DNA from: Symsagittifera roscoffensis
Lineage: Eukaryota > Xenacoelomorpha > Acoela > Convolutidae
Length of the DNA stretch: 64,000 bases
Reading direction: 5' to 3'
Assembly: GCF_963678635.1 (NCBI RefSeq)
Contig: NC_087064.1
Coordinates: 18,402,509-18,466,508, forward strand
Part shown: positions 1 to 13,462 of the stretch, in pieces
Position numbering within the stretch: position 1 is the first letter of the stretch
Layout: the number at the start of each line of letters is the position of its first letter
The notes under the pieces: model-generated
Told to the model about the DNA's origin: nothing
Database searches by the model: none
Seen by the model: only the letters and a program-made list of their open reading frames with translations
Program-made: the position numbers and the translations under genes

Positions 1-1
1 T

Positions 2-145
2 CAAGAAATTCTCATTAAAACGGAAACAAACCGAAGACAATCAATTGATCAAAACCTCTGCAAAATAGCTAAAACAGCAGGTTTTTCAGACATTTATCGT
101 AAAGACTACAGTGGAAACTTTAAGTTCATTGAAGAAAATATTTGA
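2..145 (+). pseudogene. 3' end of an unidentified open frame cut by the window edge
   Basis: The frame is open from base 2 to a TGA at 143-145 (47 residues), and it is the only frame open to the edge here. The peptide is basic and ends in a segment reading SDIYRKDYSGNFKFIEENI. That resembles part of a LINE-type endonuclease only weakly, so I name no function. It could be the end of a mobile-element ORF, a last exon, or chance. Confidence 0.25.
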
Positions 146-844
146 ATGAAGGGAGAAAAATATTGTCCACAAGATATTAGACCAATTAATATTTTTAGTT
201 TTTTGAATATCAAAAACGAACTTCTAGCAATTTTAGTGTGGCCCTGCTATATCTTAGAAAGATTGACTATGTTATATGCAATGCTTAACTTTATAGAATC
301 TCTCTTCTCACTACTAAAAGATCCAAAACACATGCGCTATACACACAAGTCAATAGACAAGCTAGCGTAGCACGAATTTCATTCGCAGGATTTTCCACCT
401 CTATTAAAAAAAAACTTCTTGACGCACAAATTAGTGAATACAATGAATACAAAACCAAACGCATACAATACTCCACAAGATAATAAAAAAAGTACACCTG
501 CAGCATCATCACATTTACCCAGGTTACGAAAAAATCACCCTCCATCACAAATCCCACAAAACTAGTGAGATACACCTTCGACCGCCGAACGAATGTTACA
601 TAATAGTAACTTACAACTTAGCCCTTTATATCATATAACTCTTCAAAAGCCCACCATCGACGATTATTTGAACAAATTGTAGAACAACCGCACGACTTAA
701 CTTTTTGCTCTCAAAAAATCATCTTTTTAGCCTATGTTGATGAGCCGCCAAGTGTGATTCCTCAACCGTTCCCTTTCCTATCCATCCCTTTCCTATCCCT
801 CACTTCTTCTCACCTAGCCAGTTTTTTTTTCTAACTCGCCAAGC

Positions 845-1234
845 ATGGACTCTGACGACTCAAAACAAACCGTTTTTGACACTAGTTCTAATTTTAATAA
901 CTCAGAAGTTGAAACATTCCTAGATTCCGATCCAAGTCCCACTAATTTATCTCAACATTTTTTCCAACCTATAACTCCCCCTACCCCTGTTATAAACTCT
1001 ACCTCCACCTCCTCGCATCCTGACGCTGCCCCTATCCTGTCCCCCCTTTCAAGTGATGTACTTGATGTCCCAAGCCCTATCACAGATGACCAACCAGAGC
1101 AAGATTTAGACAATTTTATTACTCACCAGCAACAGATTCATAACACCACTAACTCAATAACTCTTCATCGGCTAACCCACTCTGCTTCATCCGGCATGTG
1201 GACAGATGCGATAGAGGATTGGGAATTTTTATGA
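845..1234 (+). CDS. hypothetical acidic Ser/Pro/Thr-rich ORF, 129 aa
   Basis: An ATG-initiated ORF rich in Ser, Thr, Pro, Asp and Asn, predicted disordered, with no domain I recognise. The stop lies in a short direct repeat: a motif containing ATTTTTATGAAACG occurs twice around 1227-1262. Past the stop another frame stays open for about 40 codons (about 1271-1392, Pro/Phe-rich). A weakly similar acidic peptide follows near 1675-1780. This pattern suggests a decayed repeated gene or mobile-element ORF rather than an intact gene. The base composition is C-rich on this strand compared with the flanks. There is no recognisable promoter or splice evidence, so its status as an expressed gene is unproven. 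Confidence 0.3.
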   Translation: MDSDDSKQTVFDTSSNFNNSEVETFLDSDPSPTNLSQHFFQPITPPTPVINSTSTSSHPDAAPILSPLSSDVLDVPSPITDDQPEQDLDNFITHQQQIHNTTNSITLHRLTHSASSGMWTDAIEDWEFL

Positions 1235-4200
1235 AACGCAAACAAGAATTTTTATGAAACGTAAACACCCAAACACTATACCACAATTCCTCAATAACCG
1301 CCCAGCATCATCTGGACTCCTCTACCATCACCCATGTCATACTAATACACCATTTCAAGTAGAAAACTTTCCCTTCTTCCTCCAATACACCTAATAAACT
1401 AGAGAAAACTCAGCCCAACCAGCACATGTGTTGATGAATATTCCCTACTCCCAACCCTTTCACATGGATAACATATTATCACTTCACTAACCCAGTAAAA
1501 GTACCCCTAAGAAAAAAATACAGACGACGATGAGCTTGGCGACTCAATCAATCATCAAATGACTTACGCACTCCACCTAAATCAATTTACAAACATAGGC
1601 TTAAATCAACACAACAAAATAACACAAGAAAGCTAATCAAAATTCTATTAATAACTATGAACATACTGTCGTCGGATATATGGAAGACTCATCAAGTGAC
1701 ACTGACCCTAATGTAAACGTACAACTAAGCGAAAAGTTCTTTTTATCAAATCAGAATACCTTTTCACCTCGATATTACTAATAACAATTCGACCACATTA
1801 TCGACGACAAACTCATGAACACAAAAACAGACAAACCAATTTGCAATGAAATTGTCAATCTACACTAATATTTAGTTTTCTAACACCGTAAGAATAAGAT
1901 ATTAACTGTTTTCTGCGGTCACCCAAGAAGTCAATGTCAACCTCGTGCCTGAACTTCTTTGGCCACTTTTACGCACTAGAAACGTAATCCGTATGCTTGC
2001 TTAACATTTACTAACCTCCCACACTAGCATAACAAACTTACCGCATGATTTTTTTTCCGATCCAGCCCTTCGTAAGTATGAATTTATTTTATCACTAATA
2101 AAAATAAAAAAAACAATCACCATTTTTACACGTATGTTTCACCTTATTTATTTAAATTTCACCAGTCAATCCTCAGAAAGAAAAAAAAAACAAAAACAAA
2201 AATCTAACTCTATTTAAACTTTCAAGTTTTTAATCTAACTATGTGTCATAAATTATATCAGTGAAGTGTATTCAGTACAACAGCAATAAATGCATAACTG
2301 TTTGTATTTTCACAGTACGGAGTAGTAAATTGATAATGGGAAACAAATTCCAGTTACTATCTTTTTTAAGTGTGATTCTATTTATCTCGATTCACTAGCC
2401 CATATTTCACGCACTTTTTCACCCAAAACAAGTTACTCGCCACCGTAGAGTTGTTTAATAAATGAGTTAATACAAACTAACTGATAACAACTTTGACTTC
2501 CTTTCTAGCGTTTCACACTTTCCCTTAACCCGGTTGGAAGGAATTATAAATAAAAATAAAATAATCAGCGCAGCTTAGTAATGCCAAAAAACCAACAAGA
2601 AAGTCTCATGGTACCCGAACCAGATTAAATTCAGATTAAACCCAGATTAAAACTGGATAAACTATTCTTTTAGAACTCGCTCTAAAGTTTCATTGAAACC
2701 ACTTGAAACACAAGGACACTAAAAAAACCACCAAAACCACAACAATATGGTTTTGAAAAAAGACACAATCAAAAAACAAAAAGAGAAAAACACTTGATAA
2801 AAAAGAAAAAAAAGGTTGAACACGAAAAGAGACTCTGCTCAAAGAGACGGTAAAAATATACTCCCACAACTGGCCTAGCTCACCGGTAAAGGACGTCCTG
2901 AGCATGCTCTATAGCCGGCCTCATCCACGCTTATGACACACTCCTTAGTTTTAACGAGAATAGCTCTAGCGTGAACAACTCTTTGAAATAACCAAAACTA
3001 AAAAAACGCTTTAGCGAATACGATTAATAGCAATCACAACTAAAATTGATCTCACTAGTAGGGTGCAGATACAAATTGAAAAATGTAAAAAAATTTCTTA
3101 GTGCAAAAGGAACGAGCAGCAAAGGGAGATAAAACTCGATGACATCCCGACTCTGGAAAGGCAAATCTATTGGTTTTTTGCCGTAGTCAAAACCCTCACA
3201 GGATTTAAAGCATGGAAATAATATCGCAGCAAATGTACTCATTGAAGCAAAACAAGGGCCAATTCGATGTTGAACTCAATACGAATCCTAATCACTTGGC
3301 ACTTCACACAGAGAAGTCAAACCCTATCTCGTTATTCGAATAATAGTTGAGAATGCACGTAGTCTCGCCCTACGAAATCGACGCGTCATTGTAAAATTCT
3401 GCAATCTCGATACGATTACTCAACTCAGCCTTGATACATGAAACACACTTCTGAAATACGAACAACTGTACTCCTTCTCTCTCTGTAAAGATAACTACAC
3501 CACAACACGAGCAACTGTTTTTTCTCTTCCTTCACACAACCACTGCTTCACAAGAATCTACTCCAAATAATCAAAAAACTTCTCCATTCATCCTTCAGAG
3601 CAACAAGTTAAAACTTAAGAGCTTTCTAAGCCCCGGATGGGCGAAACCGGTTCAAAACAATTATTTGTTTTATCCATCTATGTTCTTGATGAGCTATCCC
3701 TGTAAAAAACTTAAAATTAACCAATCATGATCCATAACTAACACTTGCAATAATTTGTCAGGCTGAAACTATTTTTAGTTTCAACCAGAACAGAACAAAT
3801 TTAACATAGCAAACAGTTGGTCTTTCTCAGAACAGTTCTTGATATCTAGCCTCGCAAATACCAGTATACACTAGATCTATTGAGACTAGGAGATATAAGA
3901 GTAAGATTAAGATTGCTAGTAGACTAAGAAGTTGCACGAATCTATTTGGCCGAAAATAAGATAGCGTGACGAACAGACGGTGTATCTTATCTGAAATTAC
4001 TCTATGAGTGAGCCACCCCGGACTTGATCTCATCTTTTTTTTTGGATTAAATGGGATTAAACTACCTTAAATGGGTTGTTATATTATCAATCAACCACAA
4101 TTTATAAGTTTGTCTATTTAAAAAACTCATTTAATAGCTTGTATGAAACTCACTTTATGTCAAAGGAGAAAAATTGTTCCCCTTGCTATTGATTTTTTGT

Positions 4201-4269
4201 GGAGCACGTAGAAGTTAACAGCACTTTGATCCTTTCCTGTTCATTCAAATGTACAATTTCATGTTTCAG
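1235..4269. other. no supported gene; probable intron or intergenic sequence upstream of the vWA/papain exon
   Basis: AT-rich sequence with many stops in all frames. The missing 5' exons of the vWA/papain gene, which must encode the DxSxS part of the vWA fold, should lie here or left of the window. I searched this stretch by eye and found no convincing exon. Confidence 0.4.
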
Positions 4270-5804
4270 TAAATTCCAACCCTTTGCTTCCTTTTGGAAG
4301 TCAATCAGATAGTAAAGTTCAGGAGGCAAAACGAATCTTAAAATTACATTCAAGAGGGGAAATTGAAGAGATAGGCGATAGTTTCAAACCATTTATCTAT
4401 GGCGGGACGCCGTTTTTTCAGTGCTTTGAAACTGCTGTTGAATTAATGACGAAAACTGAATATGAACTCCATGAAAAAACTTTGCTTGTAGTTTCGGACG
4501 GCGAACCTCGAGTTGATGCTGGTATAGAAGAGGTTAACGATTGTAATGTTTGTGGTATGACCAAGGAAAAATTTGTTCACTTGAAAGAGTTGGCAAAACT
4601 CAAGGGGATTCAAATTATATCATGCTATATCGCCAAAAACAGCAAAGTTGAGTGCCTCAAATTATATAAGCCCCGCAGTGCAGAGCTCTACCAGTGGGAA
4701 GAGCCGGCAACGTTTCTTTATGATCTGAGCGGTACGATTAACAGTGCGTCTATTCCGCTAAATGTTTTGACCAGCAAAAATTGGAGAATTGACGATTCTT
4801 CTCATGTGAACGATGACAAAATAAAAACTTTCGTCCATGCAAACAGCCCTGATAATATGAAGACTGCATGTCAATTCGCTAAAGATCTCATCACCAGGAA
4901 AGATTGTTTGCATCAGTTCTTGGACGATATCTCGCTTAAAACTTGCGTCAATAAACGTCCAGTTCTATCCGCAAACACTCGTTCAATAAAGGTTCGAAAC
5001 CAAGAAAAAGAAGATTGTTTTGTGCACGCAGGTTCGGTTGCCATCTATTTATTTTTGCGTCTTGTTGAAAACCAAGAAGGTAGTTATCCGAGGCTCGAAG
5101 ATCTCTATGACAGACTTAGCGATCATATCGAAGAAAATCCTAACGACGATGAGCCTGCCCATGAAACATTGAATAATTTTGCTAAACAATATCGACTCCG
5201 GGTAGAGAGTATTGAAACAAAGCATGCCTTGAATCCCTGGTTTTCAAAGCAGGTTGTCATTGGATACTTTCGTTGGTCAAAACCAGAATACGAGAATTTT
5301 CTAAAATTCTACGACGAAAACCCGACCGGAATTATGAAAAGGGAGGATTATGCTCAAGCTGGTGAGAGCAACGACGGTCACGCTGTTATTCTCGCTAGAT
5401 TTGATTCTAGTCACTTGAGACTCATGAACTCATGGGGTGACGACTCGGCAGATCACGGGTTCTTCAAAATACAGAACGCAGAAGTACTAAAAATGCAGTT
5501 TATGCGGGTGTATTTTGACAAAGAAAATCTGACGGAATCCGAAATCAGGTACTACAAAACTTATGGACCCAGAAACATTGCCAACAAACTGGCAAATCTC
5601 AAGGGACTGCAAAACTCTAAATTCAAATGTCCAAAGTGCCACGAATCATCTTCGGTCGACAAATACGGTGGCAAGATGTTCAAATCAGTGTGTCCTAATT
5701 GCGACCAACAATTTGATTGCGACGAACCCGGGAGCACCCTTGTGTTGTATCGGTATCTTCAAAGTATTGCTAAATATACAAAAAATTCTTACAAATTTGC
5801 TTGA
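4270..5804 (+). CDS. last coding exon of a von Willebrand A / papain-like peptidase / zinc-ribbon protein
   Basis: The long open frame begins right after a good acceptor (TTTCATGTTTCAG at 4257-4269), so the true start is in upstream exons that I could not find. The first ~170 residues look like the C-terminal half of a vWA domain: a GGTPF motif supplying the MIDAS Thr, then LLVVSDGEP with the metal-site Asp. Next is a papain-like (clan CA) domain. The candidate nucleophile Cys is in EDCFVHAGS (codon 5016-5018), His in DGHAVILARF (codon 5379-5381) and Asn in LMNSWGDDSADHGFF (codon 5427-5429). Papains usually read CGSCWA around the Cys; here it is CFVHA, closer to a CYAHA-type subgroup. The tail has two CxxC pairs (CPKC near 5628, CPNC near 5693) typical of a zinc ribbon. 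No signal peptide is visible in this part, so an intracellular role is likely. Substrate unknown. Confidence 0.75.
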
Positions 5805-6049
5805 GTCTTTTTATTTGCTTTTCCCCACCCCATTTACTCCTTATTAATATAATCAACTAAAAAATTAAACTGGGAAAAAAGGGATTCTGAAGCAAGATTA
5901 CAACAAGAAGGGCGAAGAAAATTGAGAAAAAGTGGGTTTAAAAACATGGTCTTTGATGTAATTACCTTTTCAATTCAAAAAAGTTATGTTGTACAATCCT
6001 TGAGATTCTCTTAGATTTACAAGTTCGTGAAACACATTAATTTAAGAAT
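5805..6049. other. 3' flank of the vWA/papain gene
   Basis: AT-rich 3' flank. ATTAAA at 5864-5869, 60 bases after the stop, is the nearest candidate poly(A) signal. Nothing else is recognised. Confidence 0.3.
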
Positions 6050-6505
6050 AATCAAATCTGTATTCTTACGAGAACATTGGATTTTTCATTTATAAATCAA
6101 TATCAAGCACAACTTTCTGTCCATCGTGTCTTGGCTCTACAAAATTAATAGTTAAATTGTAATTATAGAATTGTACAAAATTTCCTTCCAAATTCGAAAT
6201 AACTCATGATAATTCATCCTGTCAAATGATTTTAAGTTAGGTTTTTTTATCTTAGAAGATATATACTAGTTAGTAAGACTAATCAAATCTATATTCTTAC
6301 GAGACCATTGGATTTTTCAATTAAAAATTAATATTGAGCTCAACTTTCTGTTCATCGTGTCTTGGCGCTACAAAATTATTAGTTAAGTTGTAATTATAGA
6401 ACTGTACAAAATTTCCTTCCAAATTCAAAATAACTCATGATAATTCATCCTGTCAAATGATTTGAAGTTAGGTTTTCATCTTGGATATATACTAGCTAAT
6501 AAATT
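6050..6505. repeat. two-copy direct tandem duplication, period 231 bp
   Basis: Copy 1 starts at 6050 and copy 2 at 6281, both with AATCAAATCT(G/A)TATTCTTACGAG. They stay closely alignable, with a few indels, to GATATATACTAG near the end of each copy. The unit has no coding potential and no terminal repeats that I can see, so this looks like a local duplication. Confidence 0.9.
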
Positions 6506-7879
6506 GATAAAAATTGACAAATTCTGGACGAACAAGAACTAATAAGCGTGTTAATCATCAAGGGATATTCCGAGGTTTTTTAAGATAAAGTTGTTGATAT
6601 AGCACCAAGTTAGATGACTAAAAACAATGCAAAACTTTAGATTATAAAGTTTTCTAAATATACTTCAATAAACAGCCAAGTTGAAGTGACCTAACACAAC
6701 CCAGAACTCACAATGAAACGTTTTTAATCAAAAATCTTGTCCGTCCGTGATTCGTCACTACTGGAAATACACGGTATACATTTAACGAACTCTTCTGAGA
6801 TGCTACTGTTTGAACAGCTTTTTTTGAAAAGATAAAACTTTGTTTCTGTTAGTCTTTCACTTCGGTAAATTGACCTATAACTGGTTGCTGTGTTTCAAAA
6901 AGGGTAATAAAAACTCACAATTTTAAAGAAAAAAAATCATTTTGAAAATTGAAAAGAACAAATTTTTGTTCACGTTAGAGTTATTTTCGAATATGAAAAT
7001 GTCAAAATAGCAAAAAAGAAACGAATTTTTACCTGATAAACTAAAAATCTTGAGGAATTGAACCTCAAATCTCCTGTAACTTATAAGACGAAAGTAAAAA
7101 ATGCACATGTTTGCACATGGTCTTTTTCATTGAGATCAGATAAAAACTTTGACAATTTGATAGGTTGGTGCTACCTGCTAGAGAGTTCACAAGCTGTCGC
7201 AACCTGCTATGACTTCATGATAAAAGAGGTTCAGACGGGGTTTCATCTATTGATCGGCTTATACAAATTGTTTTCTGCTAAAGTCAGATATGAGAGTTTT
7301 TCCTTTAGATTGGCATTTTTTAGCTTCAGTTATGCACAAAAACACATGACTAGCACCGTTTTTTCTTTTAGTTTCTTCAGAAAGTGACAAAGATCATAGG
7401 GAAACATCTAATGGGCACTTTAAACAACCACAAATGTGATTAAACAACCACAAGTTACAAAAGTTGTCTCAATAAAAGGTTATTTTAAGTTTATTGATTG
7501 CTTTTGATAAAAATGAGGAGTGATTTTAGAGTGTCTCTGAGTGAAGACTTAAAGTATGAAACTTTCTTCAAAACAAAATACAACAATATTCAAAAATACA
7601 CCATCAACTGTTTACAGGACTCTCCGGAGACCTGTTTCTTGTGCGTTAATAATCCACATAGTTCAGTTGATAAGTCCTAGTCATTACCCTATCTACTAAG
7701 CAAATTATTTGCGGCGAATTCAATAAAAATTTAACGGTTCGGCACAAAATAGTTTGGAGTTCTGAAGTTTTTATTGTGATATAACTTAAAGAGAAGGATC
7801 TAAATACTAAATTTTTTTGAATTCTTGTCTTTTAAACTAAGAAAGGTTCACGAGTGTCATGAAAACAGCAACAAGTGAC
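6506..7879. other. no supported gene
   Basis: AT-rich sequence. Short open frames (for example 7058-7387 and 7498-7680) lack domain signals, splice context or biased codon use. I see nothing reportable. Confidence 0.4.
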
Positions 7880-8740
7880 CATTACACAGTAGCTTTTGAA
7901 ACTGAATCAAATGCAAGAGAACAGTCTGAACCAGTTTAGATACAGAAAATGGAAAAAACACGGAAACTGTTTTTTCGCGATAAACCTCAGTGAAAAATTA
8001 AGAAAGAAGCTGAAGGTTCTTAACCGAGAAACAACTTCAATTGACTGCGAAACTGCGTTCAAAAAATTTCAGAGTATCCTTACAATTGAACTTAATGAGT
8101 TTCTCCCTGAGAACCCGGCCAAAAAACAATCTGAAAGACTTGGATTGATAACCAAGTTATAAAAACTGCTGCTAACAAGAATACACTTAGGCAAGTTTAC
8201 TTAGAAAGAGAAGTCAAGCGAAACTAAAGTTAATTACAAAAACATGATAAAAAAAAGAAAAACCTCCTAAAAATCAAAAACGTAGTTTTTATCAACAGAT
8301 ATTAGATAAATAAATAAAAAAAAGAAAAAAGGAATATTTTGAAATTTTTTTCGCAATTTGGCTTGAAACAAAATTGAAAACAGCGACAAGCCATAGATGA
8401 ATTGAAGGTGAAGATTTTCAGTAATTTTTTAATAGGGGAAAAACTTGAAGAGAAAATTGAAAACAGAAGGAATAAAAACAATAAAACAAAACTTGAATTC
8501 AGTGGTTTCGTTAAAAATGGTCAAAAAAATTTGGGTTTCCAATGAGACGAGCAGTGATTAAAAGTAAAAATCAATTTGAGTATTTAGTCATCAAAATTGA
8601 CTCTGATCTCAATTTCAATAGTTACACAGAAAATCCTAAGAAAAAAAAACACGCGGCATGTTCTATCAGCTGCACAAGGTTTTACCATTATCACAAACTA
8701 GACAAGTTCATGAAATTTATGTTTATTATGTAGTTCAATG
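7880..8740 (+). mobile_element. decayed non-LTR retrotransposon (LINE) fragments
   Basis: Two open pieces in order fit a LINE ORF2. The first (7896-8162) contains a segment like the linker between endonuclease and reverse transcriptase, with ETAFKKFQSILTIELNEFLP followed by a Lys-rich stretch. The second (8542-8733) reads FEYLVIKIDSDLNFNSY, matching the YLGV-IDs-L-f motif after the palm of LINE reverse transcriptases. The catalytic core between them is gone or scrambled. Composition is as AT-rich as the host, as expected for an old insertion. Family assignment is by motif pattern only. Confidence 0.5.
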
Positions 8741-11700
8741 CGGCGTGACAATTTATGGCTCGAAGAACATTATTAGAATCAAACTTTTTATTCAGACTGC
8801 TAGAAGACTGCACAGATTATGATTTCACAGGAAAAAATTGATACTCTCAAGCGTTTAACTTAGTATCATCATTTCTTCAAAGCTACTGATTCACATCTCT
8901 ATGAACTGCTTAACACATTAAACAAACAAGTTAGATCTCTGCCGATATGCTAAGAAACATAACTTCGTCTGAAGATCTCAATAAGGCAAGCAATAAAAGA
9001 ATAACTGCTGGACAGGCAAGTACAAGTGTTCACAAGAACACGAAAATTTAATAACCGAAAAAAATTATGAAAAATTTTATTGCCTCACTCCGACATCAAA
9101 CTTATTTTAAAAAGCAAGAACATTTAATGCCTCAACAACAAAAATTTATTCAATAAATCACAACTTTTGGACAATTCCTAGTAGGCGATCATGGTTTGGC
9201 AAATCTTCTATTCAACTGATGTGACCAATCTGATATTCATGTTTTTGATTTGAAAAACTTAACAAAAACGTAAACTACTTTGTTTCCTTTGTTTTCAACT
9301 TCAAAGAGTATTTTGTTTATCAGCAGGGTAATTTCTATCTTCTTTTTCGATTTATACAGATATCTTTTTTTTTGCATTTTTTCCGCTCAGAGAAGTTTAA
9401 AAAGCGGACCAGTTGGTCTAAAGACGTTCTCTCAGGCTTCACTCTGGGATATAGTATTACCAATATCGAATATTAAACTACAAATTTGTGAGCCTGATAA
9501 CAATTTTTATTACATGTTTTATAAACATCCTAATAAAACTAGCGATTGAATCGTGTAACTCCTTGACTGCCAGATTTGCATTTTGTTTCATTTTCCGTTT
9601 TAGAAATGTTTTATATCAAACGCCGGATACTCTGCAAAGCGATATTCTTCAATACACAAAAATTAATATTCTGGTTCAGTCGGAAAACTTTTTTCTACAA
9701 AAGATTATGCAAATCTAAAACGGTATATAATGAAAATGTTCTCAATCCATTAGATGGAACCCGTGGTTATCGGGTTGTTTTTGTTACCCGGTAAAAGCTA
9801 GCTCAGAATTCGACAATCCGTTTGCTTTCTGTGCTTCTATTTTTCAATATTCCGATAACTTTCATCATGAAACAATGGTTGAACACTTTTTCAGATTTTC
9901 ATATTCATTGGCAGACTTGAAATTAGAGTGGAGTTAAGCAAAATAACTAGCTCATATGTACGAAAAACAAGCAAAAAAATGAGTTTGAGAAATTTTAATT
10001 GTGCAGTGTGGACGCCTTAGAAAATATGGTTGAAATATTTGAAGTAACAACCTTCAAGGCTAATAAAAAAGTTTAAACAGCAACCAACCAAAAATTTAGC
10101 TGGGAAAGCGATAAAGTCCAAAATTAAAAAGTATTAGCTGAACAGTAAAATTATTTAGGAAATCAGCAATTTACATAGTAGTAAGATAGGTTGTCATTGG
10201 AAAGAAGATGTGGAGGCGTTGGAATTTGCTTGAAAAACAATTTAAAAGATGTTAAGTCGAACAACTTCAAAAAAATAGAAATTCACTCTAAAACTATAAA
10301 AATTACAAAATACAGAACTATAACTTCAGCATCGAATGACTCATTAGCTCAAGATAAGTAAACTTCACAACAAGAAACTGAAAATAAGCTGAAATAAAAG
10401 CTCTTCCTCATTACAGATATGAAAACAAAAAAAAACAATGAATTTCGAAAAAAACAGAAAATGCTTTTGAAAAGGGGATGAACCAAACTGATGCTGAAAA
10501 CGGAAAAACAATTAAGTAATTAGGAATCACAAAAAACAGTAAATTGAGTTTTGTATTCTATTGTTAGGAAAAAGTTTTCCAAAGTCAGGAAAAAGTGAAC
10601 GATTTTGCGGCTTAATCTACAAAATAATAAAACTTTCAAACAAGAACTAGTTTTTACATGTATTTAAAACATTTGCGAGCCGCCTATTATTCAGTCTGGT
10701 GTTTTAATATATGGTGCTTTTCATGAAACAAATTGTCATGAAACAACTTTATTATAATTTCAAGAGACCAAACAAAATAATATTCTTTGAATGTATTTCG
10801 ACTTTGAATGTAAATTATAAATTTACTCTATACAGATCTAAGCAAAAGCAAACATTTAGTTTATAATATAGCTTACATACAACCTAGGTCGGTTTTAAAA
10901 AAAAACAAATTATTATGACACTGGAAACACATTTGGAACAAAATTACTCTTCCTGATTCAACGCGGATTGTTTGCGGTGAGTTCACTTTAAATAGTGCAA
11001 ATAGTCCACGAAAACGTCCAAAAACATCATCGAACAGATACAACAACCTTTTCTTGAATAACTTTTCTTTGAACAAGAAAGATCTAATGAGCACAAAAAT
11101 AGCTAGAAAATTAGTATTGTTAGTATGGTTTTAGTATGTTATTTTTTCTATTAGTTCTTTCTTCATTTTGCAAGATAATTCGTACGTCTTTGAGTTTTGG
11201 TCGATACCGGATGAGAATACCTTTCAGTTTTTCCGCTCGGACAAGTCTAAACTCTTCATGAGTGTATTTCAGGCAAATTTTTAATGGTTGTAAATGAGAT
11301 TTTATACTGAAAAAATACATGTATTAGCCCGAAATAATTTTAATGGTTATATTATAGTGATGTTTGTTAATATTCAATTTTGAAGGGGAGTTATCCAGAT
11401 TTCTAAAAAAATTATTGAAAAAATTTCAAGATTTTGCATAGTAAAATTGAATTCTCTACAATTCTAATTATTTGATAGCTTGTAGAAGGAAGTAGAAAAG
11501 TAAATGGTCAAAAACAACAAAATCATAACCTATACCAGTTCAAAAATGTTATTCTGGCTGAAATTGGACATTTGAAAAAAAAAAACAATCATCACACCTT
11601 TATTAACTTTTTTTTGCCAATTCTGTTCAAATAAGTTGCCCGCCACATAAGTCCGAGTAAATCTAAGAAATTTTCATTGAGATGAATAGTTTTTTTGCGA

Positions 11701-12257
11701 TAAAAACCTTGTGTAAAAATCACGTTCATTTACATCAGAAATTTGTTGGGATATACTTGACTGCGTGACAAAAATTGAATCATATACCGTAGCTCATTCT
11801 CATCATGGACTGGTCAGAACAATAGGCTTCTCCGACAAAATAATTAGGGGTAATTGGAGTTTTCTAAAAATCATATCCACTTGAAAACCACATTTGATCC
11901 CTCCGCTGCAGTTTGAATGTCTTTCAAGCCAAAAAACAAAACTCTTTTTCCGAATTCTATCCCCTGAATACTTCGCTGTTCTTGAAAATTGACTAATATT
12001 TTAGCTCGATTTTGCATTGATGCCAGCAAACCGCTCAACATGTTAAAACATTTTCAAAAAATGGTAGTGCTTTTTTGAATCATCACTGTCTTATCTTCAA
12101 TGTTTTTATTGACTCGATACTACAAAAATTTTTGCCAAGTGAGTTTAAAAACTAGTGCGAAAATCAGTATCTTCAATTTTACCTAATCTTTAAAAAAATT
12201 AGACTGTTAAAAAAAAGAACGAATCATTAATCGACGACAAAATCATTGAAATAAGTA
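8741..12257. other. gene-poor AT-rich stretch downstream of paralog B
   Basis: No exon, RNA gene or clear repeat is supported. ORFs at 9280-9794, 10873-11094 and 11120-11320 are short, AT-driven and lack motifs. The 3' UTR of the minus-strand gene B must lie just below 12,258, but no AATAAA is visible close to its stop. Confidence 0.4.
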
Positions 12258-13462
12258 TTATACAACTTGAAAACCAAGAATGTCAGTCATATATGGCAAC
12301 AAAAGTCTTTTCGCTGAGTCCTGTTTCGTCAATTTCAGTTCTGACTTCAAAATTTGATCTTTTGTTTCCAAAAAAGCCCGCCATTTTCCGTGCTTAGAAT
12401 TGTACTTGTAAGTCACCGGCAGCAAATCGACATCAACGCCTGCACTTTTTTGAAGAATATTCGCGAGAAAAGGAACATTTTCAGACATTTCTTCGGGAAT
12501 CAGAGGAGCATCAGTTGCTTCCTCCAGCAATTTGACGAACCTTTTGGTCCTTTTCAATGTTTTGCAAAATTGCGGCGAAAAATTATCGAAGCTTTCAAAT
12601 TTGTCTGAAAACTTGAACGTGCCATTGACTGTTAGGGTAACAACGAATTCCTTTGAAACTAGATTATTTTCAACTGAAAGCTCTAAATTGTTGCAGCAAA
12701 TAGATTCTTGGAGGCCCTTCAGACGTTTTTCAATAATTTTAGTTTTATTTCCAGCTTTTCTTTGTCCATCGTTATTTAATGAGAGCTTAGTTTGCTTCAC
12801 GTTTTCTTTGATCAACTCAAGTTCATATTTCAACGTCTCGTTTCCAGTCATCAAATTCTTAAGACGCTTGGAGCACGGGAGTAGGTCGGCATTAGAGTAG
12901 CTCACCAGCTTTCGTTTCCCGCTTTTCGTGATGACATCCATTGAGTTTGAGTTCTTTATTTCTGGCTTTTGAGTTGAAAATAGTCCAACGAGCTCACTAT
13001 GTTCGTCCTCCGAATCATCAACGGTAATGATGCCAGGGTCATCGACATGTGTTTTTTCAACTGCACCTGTTTGACTAGTTGTTAAGTTATCAAATTCGTT
13101 GTTTTTTGTTTGATTGGATGAAACGCTTTGAAAAGAATCATTCAGAGCGCAAAACGGGTTTGGTTTGCAGTCATGGTTACCCTGACCAAAATGTTCATCG
13201 TCATTGTCTCGTGTGCTGTTGACACTAGAACGTTTTGATATACAGCCGATAGTAAAACCAAACATTTTTTGGAATCTATGCAAAACAGTACGACTGCGAC
13301 ATGTCAGCATATTAAGATTTGGTTTATCGTATAAAAAAGATGAGCGTTTCAGTGGTTGCCGCCAATGGTTCTGGAAGAATGATACTGCTAGTTGGCGCTC
13401 GCCGTAGATAACGTACATCAATTTCGCTATACTTGCACAAGCAGCCGTTTTACTATTGTTAC
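12258..13462 (-). CDS. paralog B exon 6 (module 3 helix, linker, C-terminal dsRBD-like repeats)
   Basis: The acceptor ends TGTTTAAG and the exon starts with NNSKTAACASIAKLMYVIYG. In the middle is a disordered linker with GIITVDDSEDE. Near the C-terminus two further dsRBD-like stretches are coded without an intron: one with EFVVTLTVNGTFKFSDKF and a following Lys-rich helix, one with VTYKYNSKHGKWRAFL and DSAKRLLLPYM. Stop TAA at 12258-12260. Confidence 0.8.

Noticed and set aside
12354-12900. Two + strand ORFs of 84 and 122 aa
   Set aside because: They lie antisense to the last exon of paralog B, whose frame, splice acceptor and paralogy are better supported.
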